Of a stretch of 64,000 nt of DNA, positions 9,068 to 20,157 are shown one piece after another. Position 1 is the first letter of the stretch, and the number at the start of each line of letters is the position of its first letter. The stretch is taken from positions 1 to 64,000 of the forward strand of contig CAZBRS010000022.1 of NCBI GenBank assembly GCA_964494475.1, written 5' to 3'. Below the pieces are notes generated by a model. The model had not been told where the DNA came from. It ran no database searches and saw only the letters and a list, made by a program, of their open reading frames with translations. This DNA is from CAZBRS01 sp964494475 (GTDB taxonomy: Bacteria; Myxococcota_A; UBA9042; CAZBRS01). The translations under genes and the position numbers were made by a program.

Positions 9068-9095
9068 TTGTATGCGGGGTCGCCCTGACTATACT
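9068..9095 (+). promoter_or_regulatory. putative sigma70 promoter of the activase gene
   Basis: TTGTAT (9068-9073), a 16-base spacer and TATACT (9090-9095), 42 bases before the chosen start. The sequence around the -10 box (CTATACTCCGC) is identical over 11 bases to the one before thiC. A TTGACT at 9056-9061 is too far from this -10 box to pair with it. Confidence 0.45.
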
Positions 9096-9137
9096 CCGCG
9101 CCGTCAGGAGAGGTCCATCCTCAGCGGAGCGATAGAG

Positions 9138-12100
9138 ATGAGCTACGATTCCAGGCTGGCAGCTTTTCTAGCGGGCGAACACGAGTTCAACCCCGGCGTC
9201 GACGCCGGCCCGCGGGCCCCCGCCACGATCGTGGGCCTCGACGTGGGCGCGGTCTCGGTGGGCGTGGTGGCCTTCACGGAGGCCGGCGCCGTACGCACCG
9301 CGTGGCACCGCCACGAGGGGCACCCCGTGCGCCTGGCGAAGAGACTGCTGGCCGACGTGAACGCCCACCCGACGGCGCGGCTCGGCGTGATCGGCGCAGG
9401 CGCCCTGCGCCTGACCGAGCAGGGCGTGGGCACGCGCGTCGACGCCGTCAGGGCGCTGATCCTGGCCACGCGCGCGCGCTTTCCCGAGGCGCGGCACCTG
9501 CTCGACGTGGGCGGCGGCTCCCTGTCGCGCATCTCGCTGGGCGACGACGGCATGGTGGCCGAATACGCCACCAACTCGCTGTGCGCCGCCGGCACCGGCT
9601 CGTTCCTCGACGAGCAGGCGCGCCGCCTTGGCCTCGACCTCGAGGCCACCCACACCTGGCAGCCCGTCGACGAGCCCCCCGCCATCGCCACCCGCTGCGC
9701 GGTGTTCGCGAAGAGCGATCTCATCCACCGCCAGCAGGAGGGCTACTCGAAGCCCGAGATGTGGTCGGGCCTCTGCCGCGGGCTGTCGGCCACCATCGTG
9801 ACCACGCTCTTCAAGGGCAAGCCCGCGCGCGGGCTCACCGTGGCCGTGGGCGGCGTGGCGCGCAACGCCGAGGTGCTGCGCTGGCTCGGCGAGCGCCTGC
9901 CCGACGGGGTCGCCACCTTCGAGACGGCCCACCTGGCCGGCGCCGCGGGCGCGGCCCTGCTGGCCGACGAGGCCGAGAGCCGGGGCGTCTGCCCCTGGAC
10001 CGCCCTCGACGAGCACGAGGCGGCCACCAGCGACGAACCCCGCCGCGCTCCCCTGGTGCTCACGCGCACGAAGTACCCCTCGTTCGACGTGGCCGAAGCC
10101 TACACCGACCTCGAGGCCAACGAGGTGCGCGTGCACGCCTGGCCCGAGGGCGAGGGCGCCGTGAAGGCCTGGCTGGGCCTCGACGTGGGCTCCACCAGCA
10201 CCAAGGCGCTGGTGCTCGGCGACGACGGCCGGGTCCTGGTCGACGTGTACCGCATGACGGGCGGCGACCCCCTGGGCGCCACGCGCAAGCTGTTCACGGC
10301 CCTCGACGCCCTCTTCACGGGCCGCGGACGCCCCCTCGCGGTGCTGGGCGCCGCCACCACCGGCTCGGGCCGCAAGCTGGTGGGCGCGGTCATCGGCGCC
10401 GACCTGGTGCAGAACGAGATCACGGCCCACGTGACGGGGGCCATGGCGGTCGACCCCACCATCGACACCATCTTCGAGATCGGCGGCCAGGACGCCAAGT
10501 ACATGGACTGCCGCGGCGGCTACTGCCGCGACGCCGCCATGAACTACGTGTGCGCCGCCGGCACGGGCTCGTTCGTGGCCGAGCAGGCCGCGCGCCTGGG
10601 CTTTCGCGTGCAGGACATCGGCGACGCCACGCTGGGCGTCGCGCCACCCATGACCTCGGACCGCTGCACCGTGTTCATGGAGCAGGACGTCGACACCCTG
10701 GTGCGCCGCGGCTTCCGGCGCGACGAGGTGATGGCCGCCGTGCTCTACTCGGTCATCCGCAACTACCTGACCAAGGTGGTGGGCTCGCGCTACCGCAGCC
10801 CCCACAAGGTCTTCTTCCAGGGCGCCACGGCCCGCAACAAGGGGTTGGTCGCCGCCCTCGAGAACCTGCTGGGCGTCGAGGTCGTGGTCTCGCCGCTCTG
10901 CCACGTGATGGGCGCCTACGGCGTGGCGATGCTCGCGAAGCAGCGGGCCGCCGAGAGCCCCGCCCACCGCACGCGCTTCCTGGGCCTCGACCTCGCCTCG
11001 CGCGACGTGAAGCTCACCGAGGAGGTGTGCGAACTCTGCGAAAACAAGTGCAGCGTCACCCACGCCCACGTCGAGGGGGCGCCCGCGCCCGTGTCGTGGG
11101 GCTACCTGTGCGGCCGCGAGCCCGACGAGCACCGCGTGCGCCAGACGCCCGGCTACGAGGCCTTCCGCGAGCGCCAGAAGGCGTGGCGCAAGGCCGCGCG
11201 CGTCCAGGCGCCCCGCAAGGGCAAGGTGGGCCTGCCGCGCGCCATGTCCACCTTCGGCTACCTGCCGCTGCTGCAGGGCTTCCTGGCCGAGCTCGGCTGG
11301 GAGACCGTGCTCTCGAAGCGCACCGACGAGGGCATCGTGCGCGACAGCGCCGAAGCGGCCGCCGCCGACTTCTGCTTTCCCATCAAGCTGGCCCACGGGC
11401 ACCTGTTCGACCTGGCGCGCCAGCCCGAGCTCGCTTGGATCCTCACGCCCATCTTCCTGTCCGAGCGCAACGACCCCAAGAAGAGCATCGCCTCGAACTT
11501 CTGCCCCCTGAACACGGGCCTGTCGGCCATGTACAAGGCGTCGCTCGCCCTGCGCGGCGAGGACCCGGAGCGCGTGCTGCGCCCCTGCATCGACCTGCGC
11601 TGGAGCGAGGCGCGCCAGCTCCGCGAGCTGAAGGAGACCGTGGGCGCGGCCCTCGACGCCAGCCCAGAGCAGCTGCGCCGCGCCTGGAAGGCCGGCCTCG
11701 TGGCCCAGGCGCGCTTCGATCGCGAGCGCTTCCAGGTGGGCGCCGACGCGCTGGCCCGCATCGCCACCTCGGGCAAGCCGGCCGTGGTGGTGCTCGGCCG
11801 CCCCTACAACCTGCACGACGAGCGCGCCAACATCGGCCTGCCCCGCAAAATCGCCGAGTACGGCCTCGAGGTCGTGCCCCTCGATTGCCTGCAGTTCGAC
11901 CGCAACGACCTGCCCGCCGACTTCCACAACGTGTTCTGGAAGCTCGGCCAGGACATCCTGCTGGGCGCCCGCCTGGTGGCGCAGACGCCCAATCTGTACG
12001 CCGTGGTGCTCACCAACTTCTCGTGCGGCCCCGACTCGTTCGTGCTCACCTACCTGCAGGAGATCCTGGGCCAGAAGCCGCACCTGATCCTCGAGCTGGA

Positions 12101-13460
12101 CGAGCACGGCGCCGACGCCGGCTACGTCACGCGCGTCGAGGCCTTCCTCGACGTGGTGAAGCGCGACGCCACCCGCGTGCCCGAGCTCGTGATCCCGCGC
12201 CCCGACGAGTCCTCCGCGGCGCTGCGCGAGCGCACCGTCTGGCTGCCGCCCATGCACTCCATCGGCACGCCCTTGATGGCCGCCGCCCTCCGGGGCGCCG
12301 GCTTCGACGCGCGGCCCCTGCCCCCCGAGACCCGCAAGGACTTCGAGCGCGGCCGCGCCCTGACCCGCGGCACCGAGTGCCTGCCCGCGCCCTGCTCGCT
12401 GGGCGCGTTCCTCGGCGTGGTCGAGGAGCAGAAGCTCGACCCGAAGAAGCAGGCGCTCTTCATGCCCAAGGCCGCGGGCCCCTGCCGGTTCGGGCAGTAC
12501 GCGCTGCTCTATCGCCTGGTGCTGAACCGCGCGGGGCTCGGCGACGTGGCCATCATGAGCCCCGTGTCCGAGAACGCCTACGCCGACATCGGCGGCGGCG
12601 ACATCACGCTGTGGCTGTGGCGCGCCATGCTGACGGCCGACATGCTCTTCAAGCTGGGCTGCCGCGTGCGCCCCTACGAGCTCGAGCCGGGCCGCACCGA
12701 TCGCCTGCTGGCCCGCGCGATCGCCCGCATGACCACGTGCTTCGAGCGCCACGACGACCCGGTGCCCGTGCTGCGGTCGATCGTGCAGCAGATGGCGCTC
12801 ATCCCGACCGACCCGAAGCCCCGGCCGCTGGTCGGCATCGTGGGCGAGATCTACGTGCGCTCGAACGTCTTCGCCAACCAGGACCTGGTGCGCGCCATCG
12901 AGCGAGCGGGCGGCGAGGCCTGGCTCACGCCCATGTCCGAGTGGATCCGCTACCTGGGCTGGCGCGACACCTGCATGGCCCGCGAGACGCCCCTGCGCCT
13001 CGGAAACCTCGCCGCGACCCACCTCAAGCACGCCTACCTGGCCGCCGAGGAGCACGTGTGGGAGGCCGCCACGGCGCCGCTGCTCCAGGACCGCCACGAG
13101 CCGCCCCTGCACGAGACCATCGAGGCCGGCCGCCCCTGGATCCCCATCGACTTCGAGGGCGAGGCCATCCTGACCATCGGCCGCGTGAAGAAGTTCGCCG
13201 AGCAGGGCGCCGCCTTCGTCGTGAACGTCAGCCCCTTCGGCTGCATGGTGGGCGCGCTCTCGGCCTCGGTGCTGCAGAAGGTGCAGGACGACACGGGCGT
13301 GCCCGTGCTCAACATGTTCTACGACGGCGACGGCGACCTGAACCGCGTGCTCGACGTGTTCCTGGCCAGCGCGGCCAAGGGCGAGGTCCTCGAGGTGCCC
13401 CCGGACTATGCCTGCCCGCCCAGCGCGTGCGAGGCCTGCGCCGGCGGGTGCCATTCCTGA
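9138..13460 (+). CDS. giant 2-hydroxyacyl-CoA dehydratase activase (double BadF/HgdC-type)
   Basis: A 1,440-residue protein that joins two ATP-hydrolysing activase domains to dehydratase-related domains. Domain 1 (about 31-290) and domain 2 (about 345-610) each have an ATPase start (IVGLDVGAVSV, WLGLDVGSTSTK). Each also has the Cys pair that holds the bridging 4Fe-4S cluster in HgdC-type activators (CAAGTGSF plus RCAVF or RCTVF). A CELCENKC motif follows near 630. A DUF2229-like domain spans about 690-900. A 2-hydroxyglutaryl-CoA dehydratase-like region fills the rest and ends in Cys-rich CPPSACEACAGGC. Such proteins feed single electrons at low potential to radical dehydratases or CoA-ester reductases. 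No partner dehydratase is in the window. An upstream ATG at 9072 lacks a ribosome site; GGAG at 9126-9129 supports 9138. Confidence 0.88.
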   Translation: MSYDSRLAAFLAGEHEFNPGVDAGPRAPATIVGLDVGAVSVGVVAFTEAGAVRTAWHRHEGHPVRLAKRLLADVNAHPTARLGVIGAGALRLTEQGVGTRVDAVRALILATRARFPEARHLLDVGGGSLSRISLGDDGMVAEYATNSLCAAGTGSFLDEQARRLGLDLEATHTWQPVDEPPAIATRCAVFAKSDLIHRQQEGYSKPEMWSGLCRGLSATIVTTLFKGKPARGLTVAVGGVARNAEVLRWLGERLPDGVATFETAHLAGAAGAALLADEAESRGVCPWTALDEHEAATSDEPRRAPLVLTRTKYPSFDVAEAYTDLEANEVRVHAWPEGEGAVKAWLGLDVGSTSTKALVLGDDGRVLVDVYRMTGGDPLGATRKLFTALDALFTGRGRPLAVLGAATTGSGRKLVGAVIGADLVQNEITAHVTGAMAVDPTIDTIFEIGGQDAKYMDCRGGYCRDAAMNYVCAAGTGSFVAEQAARLGFRVQDIGDATLGVAPPMTSDRCTVFMEQDVDTLVRRGFRRDEVMAAVLYSVIRNYLTKVVGSRYRSPHKVFFQGATARNKGLVAALENLLGVEVVVSPLCHVMGAYGVAMLAKQRAAESPAHRTRFLGLDLASRDVKLTEEVCELCENKCSVTHAHVEGAPAPVSWGYLCGREPDEHRVRQTPGYEAFRERQKAWRKAARVQAPRKGKVGLPRAMSTFGYLPLLQGFLAELGWETVLSKRTDEGIVRDSAEAAAADFCFPIKLAHGHLFDLARQPELAWILTPIFLSERNDPKKSIASNFCPLNTGLSAMYKASLALRGEDPERVLRPCIDLRWSEARQLRELKETVGAALDASPEQLRRAWKAGLVAQARFDRERFQVGADALARIATSGKPAVVVLGRPYNLHDERANIGLPRKIAEYGLEVVPLDCLQFDRNDLPADFHNVFWKLGQDILLGARLVAQTPNLYAVVLTNFSCGPDSFVLTYLQEILGQKPHLILELDEHGADAGYVTRVEAFLDVVKRDATRVPELVIPRPDESSAALRERTVWLPPMHSIGTPLMAAALRGAGFDARPLPPETRKDFERGRALTRGTECLPAPCSLGAFLGVVEEQKLDPKKQALFMPKAAGPCRFGQYALLYRLVLNRAGLGDVAIMSPVSENAYADIGGGDITLWLWRAMLTADMLFKLGCRVRPYELEPGRTDRLLARAIARMTTCFERHDDPVPVLRSIVQQMALIPTDPKPRPLVGIVGEIYVRSNVFANQDLVRAIERAGGEAWLTPMSEWIRYLGWRDTCMARETPLRLGNLAATHLKHAYLAAEEHVWEAATAPLLQDRHEPPLHETIEAGRPWIPIDFEGEAILTIGRVKKFAEQGAAFVVNVSPFGCMVGALSASVLQKVQDDTGVPVLNMFYDGDGDLNRVLDVFLASAAKGEVLEVPPDYACPPSACEACAGGCHS

Positions 13461-13467
13461 CGTCGCG

Positions 13468-14763
<1,296 letters not shown>

Positions 14764-14787
14764 CACGGACCTCCGAAAAGCCGGCGG

Positions 14788-14816
14788 AGTATAGGTCGGA
14801 GGGGAGCCCGGATCAA
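14788..14816 (-). promoter_or_regulatory. putative sigma70 promoter of thiC
   Basis: On the minus strand TTGATC (14816-14811), a 17-base spacer and TATACT (14793-14788). The -35 box overlaps the stop codon of the upstream lipoprotein gene. The predicted leader is about 18 bases, just enough for the GGAGG ribosome site. Confidence 0.5.
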
Positions 14817-16336
14817 TCGCAGGTGATGCTCAGCTTGTAGTCGCCCCAGCCGAACGAGGAGTATTCCTCGACCACGAAGAAGAAGACCTGGCCCGGCGAG
14901 GCGCTGGAGGACACGGACTCGGACCAGGAGCCGCCGGTCGAGGAGTCGACGCACTGGGTGGCGTAGCACTGCCCCTTCAACAGGTACAGGTCGAGATCGT
15001 CGTCGTCGTCGTCGACGATGCTGAGGCTGGCCGAGACCGACGTGACGCCGGTCGGGACGACCACCACGTAGATGTCGTCGGCGCCCGACGCCGTCTGTGC
15101 GCTGCACCCGCTGTAGCCGTTCAGGTGGTTGGAGGCGGCGCGCTCGGTGGCCGTGGTCTGTCCGCAGGAGAGCGCCACGGCGCCCTGGCACACCGGGGGC
15201 AGACACGCGGCCGCGGCCGCGCACTGGCTGTCGGCGCAGTCGGTGGTGCCATCCCCGTCGTTGTCGACCGTGTCGGCGCAGCTGGTCTCGATGCAGGGCT
15301 CGGTGGCGCCGCAGTCGGGGTCGGCGCAATCGGTGGCGCCGTCGGCGTCGTTGTCGGCGGCGTCGCCGCAGGCCGCCTCGTAGCAGGGCAGCACGTGGGC
15401 GCAGTCGCTGTCGGCGCAATCGGTGGCGCCGTCCCAGTCCTCGTCGACGCCGTCGGCGCACGCGGTCTCGGAGCAGGCGCCGCAGTCGGCCGTGCAGTCC
15501 TCGCACGTCTCGTAGGGCTCGCCGCACACGTCGTCGCCGCAGATGGGGCAGAGATCGATCGGCCCCGGCTGGCACACGCCACCCGCGCAGGTGTCGTTGC
15601 CGGTGCAGGCGTCGCCGTCGTTGCAGGTGCCGCCGGTCTTCGGCGTGGCCTTGCAGCCAACCCCCGGCACGCACGCGTCGGTGGTGCAGTCGTTGCCGTC
15701 GTCGCAGTCCTTCACCGAGCCCTGGAAGCAGAGGCCCGACAGGCAGTAGTCGCCCGTGGTGCACACGTTGCCGTCTTCGCAGGGGGAGTTGTCGAAGGCC
15801 TTGGTGTGCTGACAGGTGCCGCCCGGCAGGCACGAATCGACCGTGCAGGGCTTCTGGTCGTCGCAGTGGGCGGCCAGCGAGCACTCGACGTTGTCGGGCG
15901 GAGGGGGAACGTCGGGCGCGGGCTCTACCGTGTCGACGGGGTCGGGCACGTCGGGCAGGGCCTCGACCGCGTCGGGGTCGCCGGGGCCCGGGTCGAGCCC
16001 GGGATCCGAGACCCCGTCCGGCGCCGGCTCGCCCACGTCGGCGGTGGGCTCCGCCCCGTCGGGGATCGGCTCGGCCGGTGTCAGCGCGTCGACGTCGGAC
16101 GACACGTCGGGGCCGTCGGGGCGCGCGTCGACGCTCCCCGCCCCGTCGTCGGGCCCGCCGTCGCCGGTCGCGACGTCGGCGGGCTTCACGGTCTCGTTGC
16201 CGCCCCACGCCACGTCGACGGGGCCATTGTCGGGGAAGGTCCACGTGACGTCGTCGCCCGCCGACGTGCCGCCGCAGGCGCCGAGCGCTCCGAGGAGCAC
16301 GGTCGCGAGCAGGATCGGGAGCAGGCGCGACGTCAC
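14813..16336 (-). CDS. cysteine-rich lipoprotein with CTDC repeats and a PPC-like C-terminus
   Basis: About 507 residues: signal peptide ending LGAC, then an Asp/Pro/Val-rich acidic linker of about 130 residues. Next come four or so CTDC units of the type CDDGNDCTTDACVPGVGC. Three tandem repeats of the form CADGVDEDWDGATDCADSDC follow; these are Ca-binding-like Asp-rich repeats common on myxobacterial surface proteins. The final 110 residues resemble a pre-peptidase C-terminal domain, with LSIVDDDDDDLDLYL. The start is uncertain: GTG at 16336 (GGAA nine bases before) or TTG at 16342. A small relative of the giant protein at 42219. Probably surface-exposed and disulphide-bonded; no enzymatic motif is seen. 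Confidence 0.8.
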   Translation of the reverse strand: MTSRLLPILLATVLLGALGACGGTSAGDDVTWTFPDNGPVDVAWGGNETVKPADVATGDGGPDDGAGSVDARPDGPDVSSDVDALTPAEPIPDGAEPTADVGEPAPDGVSDPGLDPGPGDPDAVEALPDVPDPVDTVEPAPDVPPPPDNVECSLAAHCDDQKPCTVDSCLPGGTCQHTKAFDNSPCEDGNVCTTGDYCLSGLCFQGSVKDCDDGNDCTTDACVPGVGCKATPKTGGTCNDGDACTGNDTCAGGVCQPGPIDLCPICGDDVCGEPYETCEDCTADCGACSETACADGVDEDWDGATDCADSDCAHVLPCYEAACGDAADNDADGATDCADPDCGATEPCIETSCADTVDNDGDGTTDCADSQCAAAAACLPPVCQGAVALSCGQTTATERAASNHLNGYSGCSAQTASGADDIYVVVVPTGVTSVSASLSIVDDDDDDLDLYLLKGQCYATQCVDSSTGGSWSESVSSSASPGQVFFFVVEEYSSFGWGDYKLSITCD

Positions 16337-16419
16337 GGTCAATGGTTCCGCGTACGATGGGTCCGACGAATCTTAGGGGAGTCGGGGGGGCGGGTCAATC
16401 GACACGGAAGGCGGGCGCC

Positions 16420-17913
16420 CTACCAGAGCGTGACCGTGCGCGTCACCCGGCCGCTCGCGAGGCTGCGCAGGTCGAGCAGGCTGGTCTTCTCGCGCGTCAC
16501 GAGCAGGGTGTCGCCGTCGGGCAGCAGGCTCACGTTGTCGGCCGCGTACTCGACGCCCTCGAGCTCGGTCACCCGGCCGTCGTAGAGGCCCAGGGCGTAG
16601 AGCGCGCCCCCGTCGACCGCGAACATCGTGCGGCCGTCGGCGCTGACCGCGAACTCGGCCAGGCCCAGGGCGGGGCCCTCGCTGGCGGTCGACTCGCCGG
16701 TGTCGAGGCTCGTGAGCGTCACGCGGTGCTCTCCGTCCGACTCGAGCAGGCCGTAGGTCACGACCAGGTCGCCGGCCGGCGTCACGTAGTACACCGGGAA
16801 CACGTAGGGCACCTCGGCGGCCGTTTCGGCCAGCGAACCCACGTCGACGAACACGAGCTCGGTGCCGGTGCCCTCCCCGCCTGCCCCGAGCGACGTCGAG
16901 GGGGCCGGGACGTAGCGGAAGCCGACCAGCGTGCCCGAGTCGGGGGTGAAGGCCACGGGCCCGCCGCAGCGCAGACGGGCGTGCAGGCGCCCCTCGTCCA
17001 GGTCGACGAGCGCGGTCACCTGCTCGAGGTCGTCGACGGTCTCGGGCGCGCCGGTCTCCGGGTCGTTCTCGACGTGCTCGCCCACCTTCTCCTGGCCCGA
17101 CACCGCCGCCCAGCGCCCGTCGGGCGACAGGCGCACGGCCCACGCCAGGTAGCCCAGCAGGTTCGGCTCGAAGTTCTCGAGGCGCACCGAGGTGCCGGGC
17201 ACGTCCGACGGCCCCCCCGCGGCCAGCGCCCAGGCCCGCACCTCGTACGTCGACAGGCCCACCGTTGCGCCGGCGGTGTCGCCCACCAGGAACTCGGAGG
17301 GGAGCACGAAGGCCACCAGCCGCCCCTCGTCGCGGGTGAGGCGAGCGTCGTAGACGAGGCCCCCGGACGCCACGTCGAAGGCGGCGCCGTCGGCCGTTCG
17401 AACGAGGTGGATGGCCGTCTCGGCGCGCCCCGCCGCGCCCTGCTCGATCAGCGACAGCCAGCCCCCCAGGGGCCCGGCCAGGGGCGCGCGGTAGCGGCCC
17501 GCCTCGAGGGGCAGCGCCCCGCCCTCGCTCATGGTGGCCAGATCGAAGGGCGCCAGCGACGCCACGCCGTCGTCCGAGCGCGCCAGCCAGGCGCGGTGCA
17601 CGTCGGGGGTGAGCAGCAGCGAGGGCACCTCGGGCGCCTCGACCACCGGCCCCGGCACCAGCGCCCCGTCGGGCAGCGACACGCCGAGCAGGCGCACCAG
17701 CGACGTACCGTCGGACAGCGTCTGCTGGAGGGCCGTCACGGCCATGCTCCCGTCGGCGCTGACCAGCAGGTTGCCGGCGATGGTCTGGGCCTTGCCGGGG
17801 TCCTGCGAGCACGAGTTGCCGGCGCACTCCTCGCCGTCGTTCACGAAGCAGGTGGCCTGGAACACGGCCGCCATCGAGGCGACCAGCAACACGAATCGTC
17901 GAGCGCGCGTCAT
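16420..17913 (-). CDS. secreted beta-propeller-like protein
   Basis: A 497-residue exported protein with an N-terminal signal (ARRFVLLVASMAAVFQAT, Cys next). Repeating blocks with LSPDGRWAAVSG, VSADGRTMFAV and LLPDGDTLLV suggest WD40-like or PD40 propeller blades across residues 45-490. The ATG at 17913 has GGGGGAG directly before it; in-frame ATGs at 17928 and 17925 have none. Cysteines CFVNDGEECAGNSC at the mature N-terminus may form a disulphide knot. The lipobox is poor, so whether it is a lipoprotein is open. No function can be assigned beyond a likely binding or scaffold role. Confidence 0.65.
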   Translation of the reverse strand: MTRARRFVLLVASMAAVFQATCFVNDGEECAGNSCSQDPGKAQTIAGNLLVSADGSMAVTALQQTLSDGTSLVRLLGVSLPDGALVPGPVVEAPEVPSLLLTPDVHRAWLARSDDGVASLAPFDLATMSEGGALPLEAGRYRAPLAGPLGGWLSLIEQGAAGRAETAIHLVRTADGAAFDVASGGLVYDARLTRDEGRLVAFVLPSEFLVGDTAGATVGLSTYEVRAWALAAGGPSDVPGTSVRLENFEPNLLGYLAWAVRLSPDGRWAAVSGQEKVGEHVENDPETGAPETVDDLEQVTALVDLDEGRLHARLRCGGPVAFTPDSGTLVGFRYVPAPSTSLGAGGEGTGTELVFVDVGSLAETAAEVPYVFPVYYVTPAGDLVVTYGLLESDGEHRVTLTSLDTGESTASEGPALGLAEFAVSADGRTMFAVDGGALYALGLYDGRVTELEGVEYAADNVSLLPDGDTLLVTREKTSLLDLRSLASGRVTRTVTLW

Positions 17914-18062
17914 GAACTCCCCCATCATCGTTGCGATCACGCCCTCCCCTTTCGCAAGGTCCGTGCCACTCCGCCGAGAACCTGGGAATCTTCCTGCAAC
18001 TTCAAGGCCATGACGCGGGCGTGACGCACGGCCGCGGCCGACGCCGCGTCATTCTGATGGAG

Positions 18063-18083
18063 TGACGCGCGATCGGCGCGTCA
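18063..18083 (-). terminator. hairpin downstream of thiE
   Basis: A perfect eight-pair stem, TGACGCGC and GCGCGTCA around a five-base loop, lies 16-36 bases past the thiE stop codon. No T-tract follows, so it may instead be an operator or a Rho-dependent end. Confidence 0.3.
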
Positions 18084-18098
18084 TGGCTGGAGGGAGGT

Positions 18099-18916
<818 letters not shown>

Positions 18917-18917
18917 G

Positions 18918-19118
18918 CTACCCTCCTCCGACCACGCGCACGATCTCGAGGCGGTCGCCCTCCCCGGGCCTCGCCGCGTCGAAGCCCTCGCGGGACAGCA
19001 CCTCGCCGTTCCACTCGACCACCACCGTGGCGGGCTTCAGCCCGAAGGCCTCGACGATCTGCGCGAGGGTCGCGCCCTCGGCCACGTCGCGCTCGCGCCC
19101 ATTGATCTGCAGCTTCAT
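18918..19118 (-). CDS. thiS: sulfur carrier protein ThiS
   Basis: A 66-residue ubiquitin-fold protein whose C-terminal Gly-Gly is made into a thiocarboxylate and donates sulfur to the thiazole of thiamine. It begins MKLQINGRERDVAEG and ends VVGGG. It sits four bases after thiH and one base before thiE in the thiG-thiH-thiS-thiE operon. No thiF is in the window, so the adenylating enzyme must be encoded elsewhere. Confidence 0.94.
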   Translation of the reverse strand: MKLQINGRERDVAEGATLAQIVEAFGLKPATVVVEWNGEVLSREGFDAARPGEGDRLEIVRVVGGG

Positions 19119-19122
19119 GCGC

Positions 19123-20157
19123 TCACCCGAGGTTTCGATCCCAGTCCTTCCACACCGGCTCGTAGCCCAGCGAGGCCAGGCGGGCTGCCACCTCGGCGGG
19201 GCTGCGGCCGTCCTCGACCTCGAACTGGCGCTCGGCCGCGCCCCCGCTCGCGTACCCGCCCGGCTCGGTGCGGCTGCCCGCGCTCATCTGGGTCACGCCC
19301 AGGTGCAGCAGGCGATCGCGCAGGGCGGCGGGCTCGCGGGTCGAGACCACCAGCCCCACGTCGTCGAACAGCAGGCGGAGCGCGATGACCAGCCGCGCCA
19401 GTTGCCGGTCGGTCACGGTCACGCGCGGACGCATGCCCCCGCGCGCCTCGCGGAGCCTGGGCACGCTCACCGTGAAGAACGTGCGCCAGTGCTCCTTGCG
19501 CAAGCGCGCCACGTGGTGGGCCAGCGCCACCGCGTCGGCCTCGAAGTCGCCGAGCCCGAGCAGCGCGCCCAGCCCCACCTTGCGCATCCCGGCCCGGCAC
19601 GCGCGGTCGGGGGCCTGCAGACGTCCCTCGTAGTCGGCCTTGGGGCCGCCCGCGTGCACCTTGGCGTACAGCCCCCGGTCGTAGGTCTCCTGGTAGAGCA
19701 CCAGCCCCTCGGCGCCGGCCCGTACCAGCCGGGCGTAGCCCTCCTCGGCCAGCGGGTAGATCTCGATCGACACCGACGGGAAGCGCCGCTTGGCGGCCCG
19801 CACCGCGGCCTCGAGGTAGTCGAGCCCGACCCGGTCGGGGTCCTCGCCCGTGACCAGGAGCACGTGCTGGAAGCCCGCGGCGCGCACGGCGTCGAGCTCG
19901 CGCTCGATCTCGGGCGCGGCGAGGGTCACGCGCGGCGTGTCGTTGCGCGCGCTGAAGCCGCAGTAGAGGCAGCGGTTGGTGCAGGCGTTCGAGAGGTAGA
20001 TGGGCGCGTACAGCTGCACGGTGCGGCCGAAGCGCGCGGCGGTGCGGCGCTGGGCCAGGCGCGCCAGGGGCTCGAGCCAGGGATCGACGGCGGGCGACAG
20101 CAGGAACGGCAGGTCGGCGAGGCGGGCTTCGCCCTGGGCGAGGATCTCGTCGATCAT
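19123..20157 (-). CDS. thiH: 2-iminoacetate synthase ThiH
   Basis: A 344-residue radical-SAM tyrosine lyase that makes dehydroglycine for thiazole synthesis, the anaerobic-type route instead of the glycine oxidase ThiO. The cluster motif CTNRCLYCGF is near residue 60. YQETYDRGLYAKVH and FTVSVPRLREARG are typical ThiH stretches. Its ATG overlaps the thiG stop by four bases (ATGA), indicating coupled translation. Confidence 0.95.
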   Translation of the reverse strand: MIDEILAQGEARLADLPFLLSPAVDPWLEPLARLAQRRTAARFGRTVQLYAPIYLSNACTNRCLYCGFSARNDTPRVTLAAPEIERELDAVRAAGFQHVLLVTGEDPDRVGLDYLEAAVRAAKRRFPSVSIEIYPLAEEGYARLVRAGAEGLVLYQETYDRGLYAKVHAGGPKADYEGRLQAPDRACRAGMRKVGLGALLGLGDFEADAVALAHHVARLRKEHWRTFFTVSVPRLREARGGMRPRVTVTDRQLARLVIALRLLFDDVGLVVSTREPAALRDRLLHLGVTQMSAGSRTEPGGYASGGAAERQFEVEDGRSPAEVAARLASLGYEPVWKDWDRNLG

